From: Paracoccus zhejiangensis | Lineage (GTDB): Bacteria > Pseudomonadota > Alphaproteobacteria > Rhodobacterales > Rhodobacteraceae | Assembly: GCF_002847445.1 (NCBI RefSeq) | Contig: NZ_CP025430.1 | Coordinates: 186,001 to 250,000, forward strand | DNA length: 64,000 bases | Reading direction: 5' to 3' | In this document: positions 33,012 through 41,652 of the stretch, piece by piece | How the letters are laid out: the number at the start of each line of letters is the position of its first letter | How positions within the stretch are numbered: the first letter of the stretch is position 1 | The notes under the pieces: model-generated | Database searches by the model: none | Seen by the model: the letters and a program-made list of their open reading frames with translations, nothing else | Told to the model about the DNA's origin: nothing | Made by a program: the position numbers and the translations under genes

Positions 33012-33081
33012 GATCCCATCCTCTTTGCATTCCCTGCACAACTCAGGCGATATGAGCATATCGAGCAGAGGAGCGAGTCGC

Positions 33082-34344
33082 ATGACCGTCAGGGACGTGA
33101 ACCAATCCACCGGCGAGCCGAAATGGAGCCTTGTCGGCCCGGGCATCGTCGTCGCCGCAACCGGGGTCGGCGCGGCCGACCTGATCGCCACCACCGTCGC
33201 GGGCAGCAAATACGGCTATGCGCTGCTGTGGGCGATCATCGCCGGCTGCATCATGAAGGTGGTGCTGGTGGAGGGCGCGGGCCGCTATACGCTGGCCACC
33301 GGCAATACCATCTTCGAGGGCTGGAGCAGCCTTGGCCGCTGGAAACATTGGTATTTCGGCCCCTATATCGTGATCTGGGGCTTCGTCTATGGCGCCGCCG
33401 CCATGGCGGGCACCGGGCTCGCACTCTACTCGCTCTTTCCCGCGCTCAGCGTGGCCGTCTGGGGCATCGTCTCGGGGCTTCTGGGGATGCTGCTCGTCTG
33501 GTCGGGCCGCTATGACCGCTTCGAGAAGGTGTTGACGGCGCTGGTCTGCCTGATGTTCGTGACCATGGTGCTGGCCGCCGCCCTGACCCTGCCCAATCTG
33601 GGCGAGATCCTGACCGGCCTCGTCCCGATCATCCCCGAGGGCGCGCTGATCAACGTGCTCAGCGTCGCCGGCGGCGTCGGCGGCACGATCACGCTGGCCG
33701 CCTATGGCTATTGGCTGCGCGAGAAGGGCTGGACCACGCCGCGCTTCATGCGGGTGATGCGTCTGGACAATGGCATCGCCTATCTGGTCACCGGCATCTT
33801 CGTGGTGGCCACGCTGATCGTCGGCGCGGAACTGCTCTATTCCGCCGGCATCGTCATCGGCGCGGGCGATCAGGGCATGGTCGATCTGGCGGGCGTGCTG
33901 GGCGAGCGCTACGGCACATGGATGAGCAAGCTGTTCCTCGTCGGCTTCTGGGCCGCCTCGATGTCCTCGCTGGTGGGCGTCTGGAACGGCGTCAGCCTGA
34001 TGTTCGCCGATTTCCTCGGCCATGTGCAGGGCAAGCCTCACGAGGACCCGGACCGTCTGGCCGGCGGGCGCTACTACAAGTTCTACATCTTCTGGTTGAC
34101 CATCCCGCCGATGGTGATGCTGTTCGTCGGCCAGCCGGTCTACCTGATCCTCGCCTATGGCGTCCTGGGCGCGCTGTTCATGCCCTTCATGTCGGTGACG
34201 CTGCTGTGGATCCTGAACACCGACCGGGTGCCGCGCGAATGGCGCAACAAGCTGCTGACCAATATCCTGCTGGTCCTTTGCACGCTTGCCTTTGCCGCCC
34301 TGGCGCTGGATCAATTGCGCGGAGCCATCGTGAAGGTGCTGTGA
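33082..34344 (+). CDS. Nramp-family-related transporter lacking canonical metal-site motifs
   Basis: The 420-residue membrane protein has about eleven hydrophobic segments and the overall Nramp (LeuT-fold) layout. The two canonical metal-binding motifs are changed: the TM1 Asp-Pro-Gly-Asn position reads within ATGVGAADLIATT, and the TM6 Met-Pro-His position reads GTITLAAYGYW. Manganese/iron Nramps need those motifs, so this belongs to a divergent branch with another substrate, as known for Nramp-related magnesium and other transporters. ATG 33082 has AGAGGAG eight bases upstream. It is followed four bases later by a DUF817 membrane protein on the same strand. Confidence 0.8.
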   Translation: MTVRDVNQSTGEPKWSLVGPGIVVAATGVGAADLIATTVAGSKYGYALLWAIIAGCIMKVVLVEGAGRYTLATGNTIFEGWSSLGRWKHWYFGPYIVIWGFVYGAAAMAGTGLALYSLFPALSVAVWGIVSGLLGMLLVWSGRYDRFEKVLTALVCLMFVTMVLAAALTLPNLGEILTGLVPIIPEGALINVLSVAGGVGGTITLAAYGYWLREKGWTTPRFMRVMRLDNGIAYLVTGIFVVATLIVGAELLYSAGIVIGAGDQGMVDLAGVLGERYGTWMSKLFLVGFWAASMSSLVGVWNGVSLMFADFLGHVQGKPHEDPDRLAGGRYYKFYIFWLTIPPMVMLFVGQPVYLILAYGVLGALFMPFMSVTLLWILNTDRVPREWRNKLLTNILLVLCTLAFAALALDQLRGAIVKVL

Positions 34345-34348
34345 TCCC

Positions 34349-35275
34349 GTGACCCTGCCGCAGAACGACACCCGCCGGCTCGAGCGACGGCTTGGCGATT
34401 GGGCGCGGGCGCGGCTGCCGCGCCCCGTCGTTGATCTGGTCATGTTCACGCTGAAGATGGGCTGGGCCGCGCTCTTTGGCGGGCTCTTGCTGATCGCCAT
34501 TCTGCTGAGCAAGGCCGTCTGGCAGCCCGACTGGCCGATCCAGCGTTATGATGCACTCTTCCTCTTCGCGGTGACGGTGCAGGTATTGTTCCTGATCTTC
34601 CGGCTGGAAAGCTGGTCCGAGGCGCGGGTGATCCTGCTGTTCCACCTGACCGGCACCGCGATGGAGCTGTTCAAGACCTGGGCCGGAAGCTGGACCTATC
34701 CCGAGGCCGCGCTGTTCCGGCTGGAGGGCGTGCCGCTGTTCTCGGGCTTCATGTATGCCAGCGTCGGCTCGTTCATGGCCCGGGCGATCCGCATTTTCGA
34801 GATGCGCTTTACCCCCTATCCGCCCTTCTGGCTGACGCTGCTGCTGGCCGTGGCGATCTATGTGAACTTCTTCGCCCACCACTACCTGTGGGACATCCGC
34901 TGGATGCTGTTTGCCGCCACCGTGGCGATCTATGGCCGCACCTGGGTCAGCTTTCGCCCGGCCGGCTGGTACCGGATGCCGCTGGTCGTCGCGGCCTTCC
35001 TGTCGAGCCTGTTCCTGTGGATCGCCGAGAACGTGGGCACCCGCACAGGCACCTGGCTCTATGCCGGCCAGCACGAGGCGCAGATGGTCAGCCTTGCCAA
35101 GATCGGATCGTGGTACCTGCTGCTCTATGTCAGCTTCGTCACCGTGACGCTGGCCGCGCCGGGGGTCATAGCTGACCGCGCCGCACCATCACCCAGATCA
35201 CTACGGCTCCCAGAACCAGCAGACCCAGCGCCAGCGATGCCGCGAAATTCACCACCCGGTTCTGCCAGCGGCTGA
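34349..35275 (+). CDS. DUF817 family membrane protein
   Basis: The 308-residue protein has seven or eight membrane segments (AALFGGLLLIAILLSKAVW; YDALFLFAVTVQVLFLIFRL and others). It has conserved polar/aromatic pieces typical of DUF817: HLTGTAMELFKTWAGSWTYP, GFMYASVGSFMARAIRIFEM and FFAHHYLWDIRWML. No function is known for the family. It starts at GTG four bases after the Nramp-like stop, so the two are probably co-translated. The last 37 codons overlap a convergent gene; the tail RAAPSPRSLRLPEPADPAPA is low-complexity and likely not conserved. Confidence 0.85.
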   Translation: MTLPQNDTRRLERRLGDWARARLPRPVVDLVMFTLKMGWAALFGGLLLIAILLSKAVWQPDWPIQRYDALFLFAVTVQVLFLIFRLESWSEARVILLFHLTGTAMELFKTWAGSWTYPEAALFRLEGVPLFSGFMYASVGSFMARAIRIFEMRFTPYPPFWLTLLLAVAIYVNFFAHHYLWDIRWMLFAATVAIYGRTWVSFRPAGWYRMPLVVAAFLSSLFLWIAENVGTRTGTWLYAGQHEAQMVSLAKIGSWYLLLYVSFVTVTLAAPGVIADRAAPSPRSLRLPEPADPAPAMPRNSPPGSASG

Positions 35276-35561
35276 CGCTGCCAAGGGGGCGCAGATGCGA
35301 GGTCAGCAAGTGATGGGCGCGCGAGGGCGCGCGCAGGTCCATCTGCCGGGCGATGCGGGGCTGGGCCAGCCGCTGATCGGCCTCGGCCAGCGTTTTCGCC
35401 GACACCCTGAGCCGCCGGGGCAGGGCGGCGCCGCGACGGCGGATCATCTCGGCAAGGCCGGGAAACTCGCCCCGCCGCGCCCCGCCAAAGCGCTCGGCCA
35501 TCAGCCGGGCAACCTCGTCGGCCATGTTGCGAATGTCTTCGGGGGTCTGTGCCTGTGTCAT
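35166..35561 (-). CDS. Small C-tail-anchored membrane protein, function unknown (131 aa)
   Basis: From ATG 35561 the protein begins MTQAQTPEDIRNMADEVARL. It has a basic helical middle (MAERFGGARRGEFPGLAEMI; RRRGAALPRRLRVSAKTLAE) and one hydrophobic segment near the C-terminus (about 108-125, FAASLALGLLVLGAVVIWVM) followed by VRRGQL. It is probably inserted in the inner membrane by its tail. No family is recognised. Its 3' end overlaps the end of the DUF817 gene by 110 bases on the opposite strand, which is unusual. It diverges from the hydrolase at 35650. Confidence 0.68.
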   Translation of the reverse strand: MTQAQTPEDIRNMADEVARLMAERFGGARRGEFPGLAEMIRRRGAALPRRLRVSAKTLAEADQRLAQPRIARQMDLRAPSRAHHLLTSHLRPLGSVSRWQNRVVNFAASLALGLLVLGAVVIWVMVRRGQL

Positions 35562-35649
35562 GGGCGGCAGCATAGGGGCTGCGCCGGACCGGCGCCAGCT
35601 TGAAGCGGGCGGGAAAACATGATCGGTTCGCATCGGCAGGAGGGCGCGC

Positions 35650-36459
35650 ATGAGCATCACCGAGCACTGGATCGAGACGCCGCGCGGGCGGCTGTTCCTG
35701 AGGGATTGGGCGGGCGATGGATCGGTGCCGCTGATCCTGATGCATGATTCCCTCGGTTCCGTCGACCTGTGGCGCGGCTTTCCCGAGGCCTTGGCACGGG
35801 CGACCGGGCGGCGGGTGCTGGCCTATGACCGTCTCGGCTTCGGCCGCTCGGGCCAGCATCCCGGGGAACTGGACCGCCCCGGCTTCGTCACCGGCGAGGC
35901 GCGGGGCAATTTCGCCCGGGTGATCGCGGCGCTGGGTATCGACCGTTTCGCCATCCTCGGCCACAGTGTCGGCGGCGGCATGGGGATCGGCATCGCCGCC
36001 GCCTACCCGGATCGTTGCAGGGCGCTGGTCACGATCTCGGCCCAGACCTTCGCCGAGCCGCTGACCCTGCAGGGCATCCGCGAGGCCAAGGCCGGCTTCG
36101 CCGCGTCGGGTCAGATGGAGCGGCTGGCGCGCTGGCATGGCGAGAAGGCGCCTTGGGTGCTCGACGCCTGGACCGAGACCTGGCTTTCTCCCGCCTTTGC
36201 CGACTGGACCCTCGACGCCGCCTTGGCGCGGGTCCGCTGCCCGGTGCTGGCGATCCATGGCGAGGCGGACGAGTATGGCAGCATCGCCCACCCCCGGCGG
36301 CTTGCGGAACGGTCGGGCGGTCCGGTAGTGCTGCGGCTCATGGCCGGCGAGGGGCATTTCCCCCATCGCAGCGACGAGGCCGGCACGGTGGCGGCGGTGG
36401 CGGAGTTTCTGGCAGGATTGCCGGCAGGGATCGGGACAAGGACGGGGGCGACATGCTGA
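35650..36459 (+). CDS. Alpha/beta hydrolase
   Basis: The 269-residue alpha/beta-hydrolase fold protein has nucleophile S106 in GHSVGGG, an acid in HGEADEYGSIAHP and the catalytic histidine in GEGHFPHRS near 240. An oxyanion-type LMHDSLGSVDLWRGFP segment lies near the start. The substrate is not evident; esterase, lactonase and epoxide-hydrolase-like roles are all possible. A second hydrolase gene begins seven bases before its stop, forming a pair. The GCGCGC-rich leader has no clear promoter. Confidence 0.85.
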   Translation: MSITEHWIETPRGRLFLRDWAGDGSVPLILMHDSLGSVDLWRGFPEALARATGRRVLAYDRLGFGRSGQHPGELDRPGFVTGEARGNFARVIAALGIDRFAILGHSVGGGMGIGIAAAYPDRCRALVTISAQTFAEPLTLQGIREAKAGFAASGQMERLARWHGEKAPWVLDAWTETWLSPAFADWTLDAALARVRCPVLAIHGEADEYGSIAHPRRLAERSGGPVVLRLMAGEGHFPHRSDEAGTVAAVAEFLAGLPAGIGTRTGATC

Positions 36460-37226
36460 ACACCATCATCACGGGCGAGGGGCCGGGCACGCCGGTCCTG
36501 CTGGTTCACGGGCTTTTCGGCCAGGGACGAAATCTGGGCGGCATCGCCCGCCGGCTGGCACAGGGGCGCAGCGTCGTCAGTGTCGACATGCGCAATCATG
36601 GCGACAGCTTCCATGACGAGGATCACGGCTATCCGGCGCTGGCCGAGGACCTGGCCAAGGTGATCGAGGCCCATGGCGGGCGGATGGACGTGGTCGGGCA
36701 TTCCATGGGCGGCAAGGCCTCGATGATGCTGGCGCTGACACGGCCCGAGATGGTCGAGCGGCTGGCGGTGATGGACATCGCGCCGGTCGCCTATCCGCAC
36801 AGCCAGTCGGTCTATATCGACCAGATGGAGGCGCTGGACCTGACCGGGCTCGACCGCCGCTCGGAAGCCGACAAGCGGCTGGCCGAGATCCTGCACGCCC
36901 CCAGCCTGCGCGCCTTCTTCCTGCAATCGCTGGACCTGAAATCCCAGCCCGCGCGCTGGACGCTGAACCTCAAGGTGCTGCGGGACGAGATGGACCGGCT
37001 GGTCGGCTGGCCTTCGGATGCGGTCACGGCCGGGCGCTTTACCGGGCCGGCCCTGTTCATCGCCGGCGCCGACTCGGATTATGTCGATGCGGCCGGCGAG
37101 GCCGAGATCCTGCGCCTCTTCCCGCAGGCGCAGATCCGGCGCATCGAGGGGGCCGGGCATTGGCTTCATGCCGACAAGCCCGAAGAGACCGCCGAGGTCG
37201 TGGCCGGGTTCCTCGCCCGCGACTAG
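36453..37226 (+). CDS. Alpha/beta hydrolase (YbfF-like esterase)
   Basis: The 257-residue protein has HGLFGQGRNLGGIAR (HG oxyanion motif at 19-20), nucleophile S84 in VGHSMGGK, an aspartate in IAGADSDYVD and a C-terminal GAGHWLHADKP histidine. This set, with VDMRNHGDS, is that of YbfF and the human ABHD11 relatives, which hydrolyse short acyl esters including acyl-CoA. The ATG overlaps the end of the first hydrolase. The stop overlaps a convergent lipoprotein gene by four bases. Confidence 0.88.
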   Translation: MLNTIITGEGPGTPVLLVHGLFGQGRNLGGIARRLAQGRSVVSVDMRNHGDSFHDEDHGYPALAEDLAKVIEAHGGRMDVVGHSMGGKASMMLALTRPEMVERLAVMDIAPVAYPHSQSVYIDQMEALDLTGLDRRSEADKRLAEILHAPSLRAFFLQSLDLKSQPARWTLNLKVLRDEMDRLVGWPSDAVTAGRFTGPALFIAGADSDYVDAAGEAEILRLFPQAQIRRIEGAGHWLHADKPEETAEVVAGFLARD

Positions 37227-37522
37227 CAGTCGAGATCGAACATCGCCTCGCCACTGTCGCCGGGGATGCGGGTGCGGATGCTGTCGGGGATGACCCGGCA
37301 GCCTGTGCTTGCCGCCGCGGCCTCGGCCATCAGGGCCTGCACGCCCGCGCGTTCGCTGCGCGTCAGATAGCCCATGCGCAGTACCTCGACCTCATCGCCC
37401 TTTTGGAAGGTGACGAAGCGGAGGCCCTGCACAACCACCTCGCGCTTCACCGATCCCATCATCGTCGGATGGGCGGTGTCGCAACCGGCGAGCAGGAGAA
37501 GGCTGAGGAGGGCAAAGCGCAT
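37223..37522 (-). CDS. Small lipoprotein, function unknown
   Basis: The 99-residue protein has a clear lipobox: MRFALLSLLLLAGC, with lipidated C14. The mature part is mostly beta-like and has cysteines near the end (TGCRVIP and the final DLDC) that could form a disulfide. It contains DEVEVLRMGYLTRSERAGVQ. I know similar short lipoproteins in Paracoccus but no function. Gene and product are plausible in length, with a start at 37522. It converges on the second hydrolase. Confidence 0.78.
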   Translation of the reverse strand: MRFALLSLLLLAGCDTAHPTMMGSVKREVVVQGLRFVTFQKGDEVEVLRMGYLTRSERAGVQALMAEAAAASTGCRVIPDSIRTRIPGDSGEAMFDLDC

Positions 37523-37576
37523 GACCCGACCCTAGCCCTGCAAGCTTAACGCCCGGTTAATCACCGCGCGCGCCCG

Positions 37577-37643
37577 TTTCATCTTGGCGCAAATATCCTC
37601 TGGGGGTCCGGGGGGCGACGCGCCCCCGGCTTCGGCGGCCGTG
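37577..37643 (-). repeat. Intergenic repeat with GC-rich hairpin, copy 1
   Basis: Read on the minus strand, the end of the element is GAGGATATTTGCGCCAAGATGAAA (split here as GAGGATATTTGCG and CCAAGATGAAA; plus 37577-37600), preceded by a GGGGGCGCG/CGCCCCCC-type hairpin (about 37602-37635). A related copy is at 56791-56833. From memory, elements with the core GGATATTT..GCCAAG.TGAAA recur between genes throughout Rhodobacteraceae genomes; here they separate a lipoprotein gene from prfC. Confidence 0.55.
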
Positions 37644-37681
37644 CTCAGGCCCGCATTGCAGAACGCCCCAACGCAGGCTAC

Positions 37682-39286
37682 ATGCGCGGCATGGAAAACC
37701 GCCCCGACCTCCCGCCCGAAATCGCCCGCCGCCGGACCTTTGCGATCATCTCGCATCCCGACGCCGGCAAGACCACGCTGACCGAGAAATTCCTGCTGTT
37801 CGGCGGGGCGATCCAGATGGCCGGGCAGGTGCGGGCCAAGGGCGAGGCGCGGCGCACGCGCTCGGACTTCATGAAGATGGAACAGGACCGGGGCATCTCG
37901 GTCTCGGCCTCGGCCATGTCCTTCGAATATGACGGGCACCGCTTCAACCTCGTCGACACGCCGGGTCACAGCGATTTCTCGGAAGACACCTATCGCACAC
38001 TGACCGCCGTGGATGCGGCGATCATGGTGATCGACGGGGCCAAGGGCGTCGAGAGCCAGACCCGCAAGCTGTTCGAAGTCTGCCGTCTGCGCGACCTGCC
38101 GATCCTGACCTTCTGCAACAAGATGGACCGCGAAAGCCGCGACACTTTCGAGATCATCGACGAGATTCAGGAAAATCTGGCGATCGACGTGTGCCCGGCC
38201 AGCTGGCCCATCGGCATGGGGCGCGAGTTCATCGGCGCCTATGACCTCCTGCATGACCGGCTGGAGATCATGGACCGCGCCGACCGCAACAAGGTGGCGG
38301 AATCGGTCAAGATCTCGGGCCTCGACGATCCGAAACTGGCCGATCACATCCCCGCCGACCTGCTGGCAAAGCTGCGCGAAGAGGTCGAGATGGCGCGGGA
38401 ATTGCTGCCCGCCTTCGACCGGCAGAGCTTCCTCGAAGGTCACCTGACGCCGATCTGGTTCGGCAGCGCCATCAACAGCTTCGGCGTGAAGGAGCTGATG
38501 AACGGCATTAGCCAATACGGCCCGACGCCGCAGCCGCAGATGGCCGCCGAGCGCCAGATCGCGCCCGAAGAAGACCCGGTGACCGGCTTCGTCTTCAAGG
38601 TGCAGGCGAACATGGACCCCAAGCACCGCGACCGCGTCGCCTTCGTGCGCTTGGCCAGCGGCCATTTCGAGCGCGGGATGAAGCTCACCCATGTGCGCTC
38701 GAAGAAGCCCATGGCGGTCACCAACCCGGTGCTGTTCCTCGCCGCCGACCGTGAACTGGCCGAGGAGGCTTGGGCCGGCGACATCATCGGCATCCCGAAC
38801 CACGGGCAATTGCGCATCGGCGACGCGCTGACCGAGGGCGAGGGGCTGCGCTTTACCGGCATCCCCTCCTTCGCGCCGGAACTGCTGCAGACCGTTCGCT
38901 CGGGCGATCCGATGAAGGCCAAGCACCTGGAAAAGGCGCTGATGCAATTCGCCGAGGAAGGTGCCGCCAAGGTGTTCAAGCCGATGATCGGCTCGGGCTT
39001 CATCGTCGGCGTGGTGGGCCAGCTGCAATTCGAGGTGCTGGCGAGCCGCATCGAGATCGAATACGGCATTCCGGTCCGTTTTGAGCCCTCGCAATTCACC
39101 TCTGCGCGTTGGGTCAGTGGACCGCAGGCGAAACTGGATGCCTTTGCCAACCAGAACAAGCAGCACATGGCCAGCGACCATGACGGCGATCCGGTCTATC
39201 TGACCCGGTTGCAATGGGACATCGACCGCGTGGTGCGCGATCACCCGGACCTGAAGCTGACGGCGACGAAAGAGATGATGGTGTGA
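37682..39286 (+). CDS. prfC: Peptide chain release factor 3
   Basis: The 534-residue translational GTPase has G1 HPDAGKTT at 25-32, G3 DTPGH at 92-96 and G4 NKMD at 146-149. Domains II and III follow, ending DHDGDPVYLTRLQWDIDR, as in RF3. It recycles RF1/RF2 after peptide release. ATG 37691 (MENRPDLPP) is an equally good start. The 37682 start has GCAGG five bases before it, while homologs I recall begin MENRPDLPPEI. The next gene starts inside its stop codon. Confidence 0.95.
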   Translation: MRGMENRPDLPPEIARRRTFAIISHPDAGKTTLTEKFLLFGGAIQMAGQVRAKGEARRTRSDFMKMEQDRGISVSASAMSFEYDGHRFNLVDTPGHSDFSEDTYRTLTAVDAAIMVIDGAKGVESQTRKLFEVCRLRDLPILTFCNKMDRESRDTFEIIDEIQENLAIDVCPASWPIGMGREFIGAYDLLHDRLEIMDRADRNKVAESVKISGLDDPKLADHIPADLLAKLREEVEMARELLPAFDRQSFLEGHLTPIWFGSAINSFGVKELMNGISQYGPTPQPQMAAERQIAPEEDPVTGFVFKVQANMDPKHRDRVAFVRLASGHFERGMKLTHVRSKKPMAVTNPVLFLAADRELAEEAWAGDIIGIPNHGQLRIGDALTEGEGLRFTGIPSFAPELLQTVRSGDPMKAKHLEKALMQFAEEGAAKVFKPMIGSGFIVGVVGQLQFEVLASRIEIEYGIPVRFEPSQFTSARWVSGPQAKLDAFANQNKQHMASDHDGDPVYLTRLQWDIDRVVRDHPDLKLTATKEMMV

Positions 39287-40188
39287 GTCTGCCGGTTCAC
39301 GAGTTGGCCGCCCTTGGGGCGGCGGCTTGCTGGGCCTTTACCGGCACCATCGTCACCGGCGCGGTGCGCGAAATCGGGCCGTTCCGCTTCAACCTCTTGC
39401 GCCATGGCTTCGTGATCGTGCTGCTCAGCGGCATCGTCGCGGTCTGGTCGCAGGGCAGCGACCTGTCGCGCTGGTCCGCCGTGGTGCTAATCATCTCGGG
39501 CATCATCGGCATCTATATCGGCGACACGCTGAACTTCGCCGCCGTCGGGCGGCTGGGTGCGCGGCGCGCCGGCGCGGTCTTCGCGCTGAATGCGCCGATG
39601 GCGGCGGCGCTTGGCTGGCTGCTGCTGGACGAGCAATTGAACTTGCAGGCCATCCTGGGCATCGCCACCACCGCCGTTGGCGTCGCCATCGCCATTGTCG
39701 GACGCCCGCCGGCCCATGCCCACCGGTTCGAGCAGACCGAGGGCATCATCCTGACCGGCATCGCCTTCGGCCTTGGGGCCGCGCTGGGGCAGGCTGGCGG
39801 TGCCTTGGTCGCCCGTCCGGTGATGGAGCTGGGGGTTGATCCCTATGTCGCCTCGCTGATCCGGGTGGCGGCCTCGGGGCTTTGCATGGCACTCTCGGCC
39901 AGCGCGATGATGGTGGCGCGGGTGCCGATGGGGCCGCCGAACCCGATAACGCCTGCCGTCCTCTGGCCGGCACTGGCGACGGCGGTGATCGGGCTGGGCC
40001 TTGGCATGACGCTGCTGATGTTCGCGCTGGCCGGCGGTAAGGTCGGGATCATCTCGACCCTCTCGGCGACCTCGCCGGTGCTGATCCTGCCGATGCTGTG
40101 GCTGAGAACCGGGCAGCGACCGACCGGGGCAAGCTGGCTGGGCGCGGCCATCGCCTGCGCCGGCATGGCGCTGATCTTCCTGCGCTGA
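39283..40188 (+). CDS. EamA/DMT-family transporter
   Basis: The 301-residue protein has ten membrane helices in two EamA repeats (first about 5-140, second about 160-300). It has the usual PMAAALGWLLLDEQLNLQAI end of repeat 1 and ATSPVLILPMLWLRTGQRPT in repeat 2. Such proteins export amino acids, nucleotides or other small metabolites; the substrate cannot be named. It starts at GTG overlapping the prfC stop (GTGA), so translation is coupled. It ends six bases before the convergent transglutaminase gene. Confidence 0.88.
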   Translation: MSLPVHELAALGAAACWAFTGTIVTGAVREIGPFRFNLLRHGFVIVLLSGIVAVWSQGSDLSRWSAVVLIISGIIGIYIGDTLNFAAVGRLGARRAGAVFALNAPMAAALGWLLLDEQLNLQAILGIATTAVGVAIAIVGRPPAHAHRFEQTEGIILTGIAFGLGAALGQAGGALVARPVMELGVDPYVASLIRVAASGLCMALSASAMMVARVPMGPPNPITPAVLWPALATAVIGLGLGMTLLMFALAGGKVGIISTLSATSPVLILPMLWLRTGQRPTGASWLGAAIACAGMALIFLR

Positions 40189-40194
40189 CCGCCC

Positions 40195-41037
40195 TCAGGC
40201 GAAGGCCATGCCGTCGATCTTCTGGCCCTGCTCGTCCACCGCGTCGCACCAGACGGTGAACTTCTCCAGCCGGTGCGCACCGAAGCTGTTCAGCAGAGGC
40301 ACATCGGCGGCGTCATGGCCGCGCGCCACCACCACGCGGCCGATGCGGGCGGCGTTGTTGCGCGGGTCGAAGGTATACCACTTGCCACCCAGATAGACCT
40401 CGATCCAGGCCGAGAAATCCATCGGGTGACCCGGATCGGGCACGCCGATATCCCCCAGGTAGCCGTTCACATAGCGCGCCGGGATGTTCAGCGCCCTCAG
40501 GAAGGCCAGCGCCAGGTGGGCGAAGTCGCGGCAGACGCCGACCCGACCGGCATTGGCCTCGGTCGCGGTGCGGGTGGCCGAGGCCTGCTGGTAGTCGAAG
40601 GTCAGCCGGGCGTTGGCATAATCGACGATATGCTGCACCCGACCCCAACCGGGGGCGACCCCGCCGAAAAGATCCCAGGCTTCCTGGCTGATCAGGTCGG
40701 TCTCGACATAGCGCGAGCCGGTGAGGAAGGTCAGCACGTCGTCGGGCAGCGCCTCGACCGGCCATTCGGGCGCGGCCTCGTCCACCTCGTCGACCTGCCC
40801 GTCATCCAGCAGGGTCACGTCGCCCCGCAGGGTGAACCTGCCCGCCGGCGCGATCAGGCGCCGGCAGATATTGCCGTAGAGATCGAAATAGCTGTGGATG
40901 GGCACCTGCGGGTCGGTCTCGACCAGCTCGGGACCCAGAAAATCGCCCTGCCGCGACACATGCGGCGCGACAAGGCAGACCAAGGGTGTGTCCCGGTCGG
41001 CAGAAATGGTGATCTCGTGGCCGACCCGGAGCCGCAT
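40195..41037 (-). CDS. Transglutaminase-like cysteine protease-fold protein
   Basis: The 280-residue protein has an N-terminal beta region (transglutaminase N-domain) and the core at about 155-245: C169 in GVCRDFAHLALAF, the ARYVNGYLG strand, and D224 in WYTFDPR. The usual catalytic histidine site (HAWxEVY) reads SAWIEVY. Proteins of this type are widespread in alphaproteobacteria and may be peptidases or amidases; none is well characterised. ATG 41037 overlaps the osmC-like stop by one base (TGATG), so the genes are coupled. Confidence 0.85.
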   Translation of the reverse strand: MRLRVGHEITISADRDTPLVCLVAPHVSRQGDFLGPELVETDPQVPIHSYFDLYGNICRRLIAPAGRFTLRGDVTLLDDGQVDEVDEAAPEWPVEALPDDVLTFLTGSRYVETDLISQEAWDLFGGVAPGWGRVQHIVDYANARLTFDYQQASATRTATEANAGRVGVCRDFAHLALAFLRALNIPARYVNGYLGDIGVPDPGHPMDFSAWIEVYLGGKWYTFDPRNNAARIGRVVVARGHDAADVPLLNSFGAHRLEKFTVWCDAVDEQGQKIDGMAFA

Positions 41038-41462
41038 CACACCACCGTCGCGTCCAGCGAGATCTCGGCGTTCAGCACCTTGCTGATCGGGCAGCCGGTC
41101 TCGGCCTCGCCAGCCAACCTCAGCATCTCGTCACGGTCACCATCGCCCGAGATCTTCGTGACCAGGTGCGCCTTCGTCACCTTGAAGCCACCGGCGGGAT
41201 CGGGCTCCAGCGAAATCTCGGACGTGGTTTCGACCGAGGTGTTCTTGATCCCGGCCTGTTCCAGCATCAGCGACAGCGCCATCGAGAAGCAGGCGGCGTG
41301 TGCGGCGCCCAGCAATTCCTCGGGATTGCTTCCGGCCACACCCTCGAAACGGGTGTTGAAGCCGTAGGGCTGATCCTTCAGCGCCCCCGATTGCGTCGAG
41401 ACGGTGCCGCCGCCGGTCTTCAGACCGCCATCCCACTTGGCCGAACCCGATTTCTTGATCAT
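41037..41462 (-). CDS. OsmC-family peroxiredoxin
   Basis: The 141-residue protein of the OsmC branch has the two redox cysteines C58 (HAACFSMAL) and C124 (ETGCPISK). The catalytic pair reduces organic hydroperoxides with a thiol donor. The start has AAAGGAG seven bases upstream. It is the first gene of a two-gene operon with the transglutaminase-like protein. Whether it is OsmC proper or an Ohr/YhfA cousin depends on the phylogeny; the KKSGSAKWDG start fits OsmC. Confidence 0.93.
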   Translation of the reverse strand: MIKKSGSAKWDGGLKTGGGTVSTQSGALKDQPYGFNTRFEGVAGSNPEELLGAAHAACFSMALSLMLEQAGIKNTSVETTSEISLEPDPAGGFKVTKAHLVTKISGDGDRDEMLRLAGEAETGCPISKVLNAEISLDATVV

Positions 41463-41652
41463 CGCAGAGCTCCTTTCGTTCTGTCTGCCTGATCAACGCC
41501 TTTGGGTCAGCGCCGGTTCAACCCGCGAGGGTTGCTTTTTGTGCAACTGCACGGCGGGCGGGCAGCCAGCCTCCGCGCCTGCTTGTGTCGGGGCAGGTGG
41601 CGCATCGCATTGGCCTGATGAGGGACGACGAAAGCCCGCGAGACGTGCGGCG

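Noticed and set aside
37532-39244. Minus-strand frame of about 570 codons opposite prfC
   Set aside because: Antisense to release factor 3, with no independent support.
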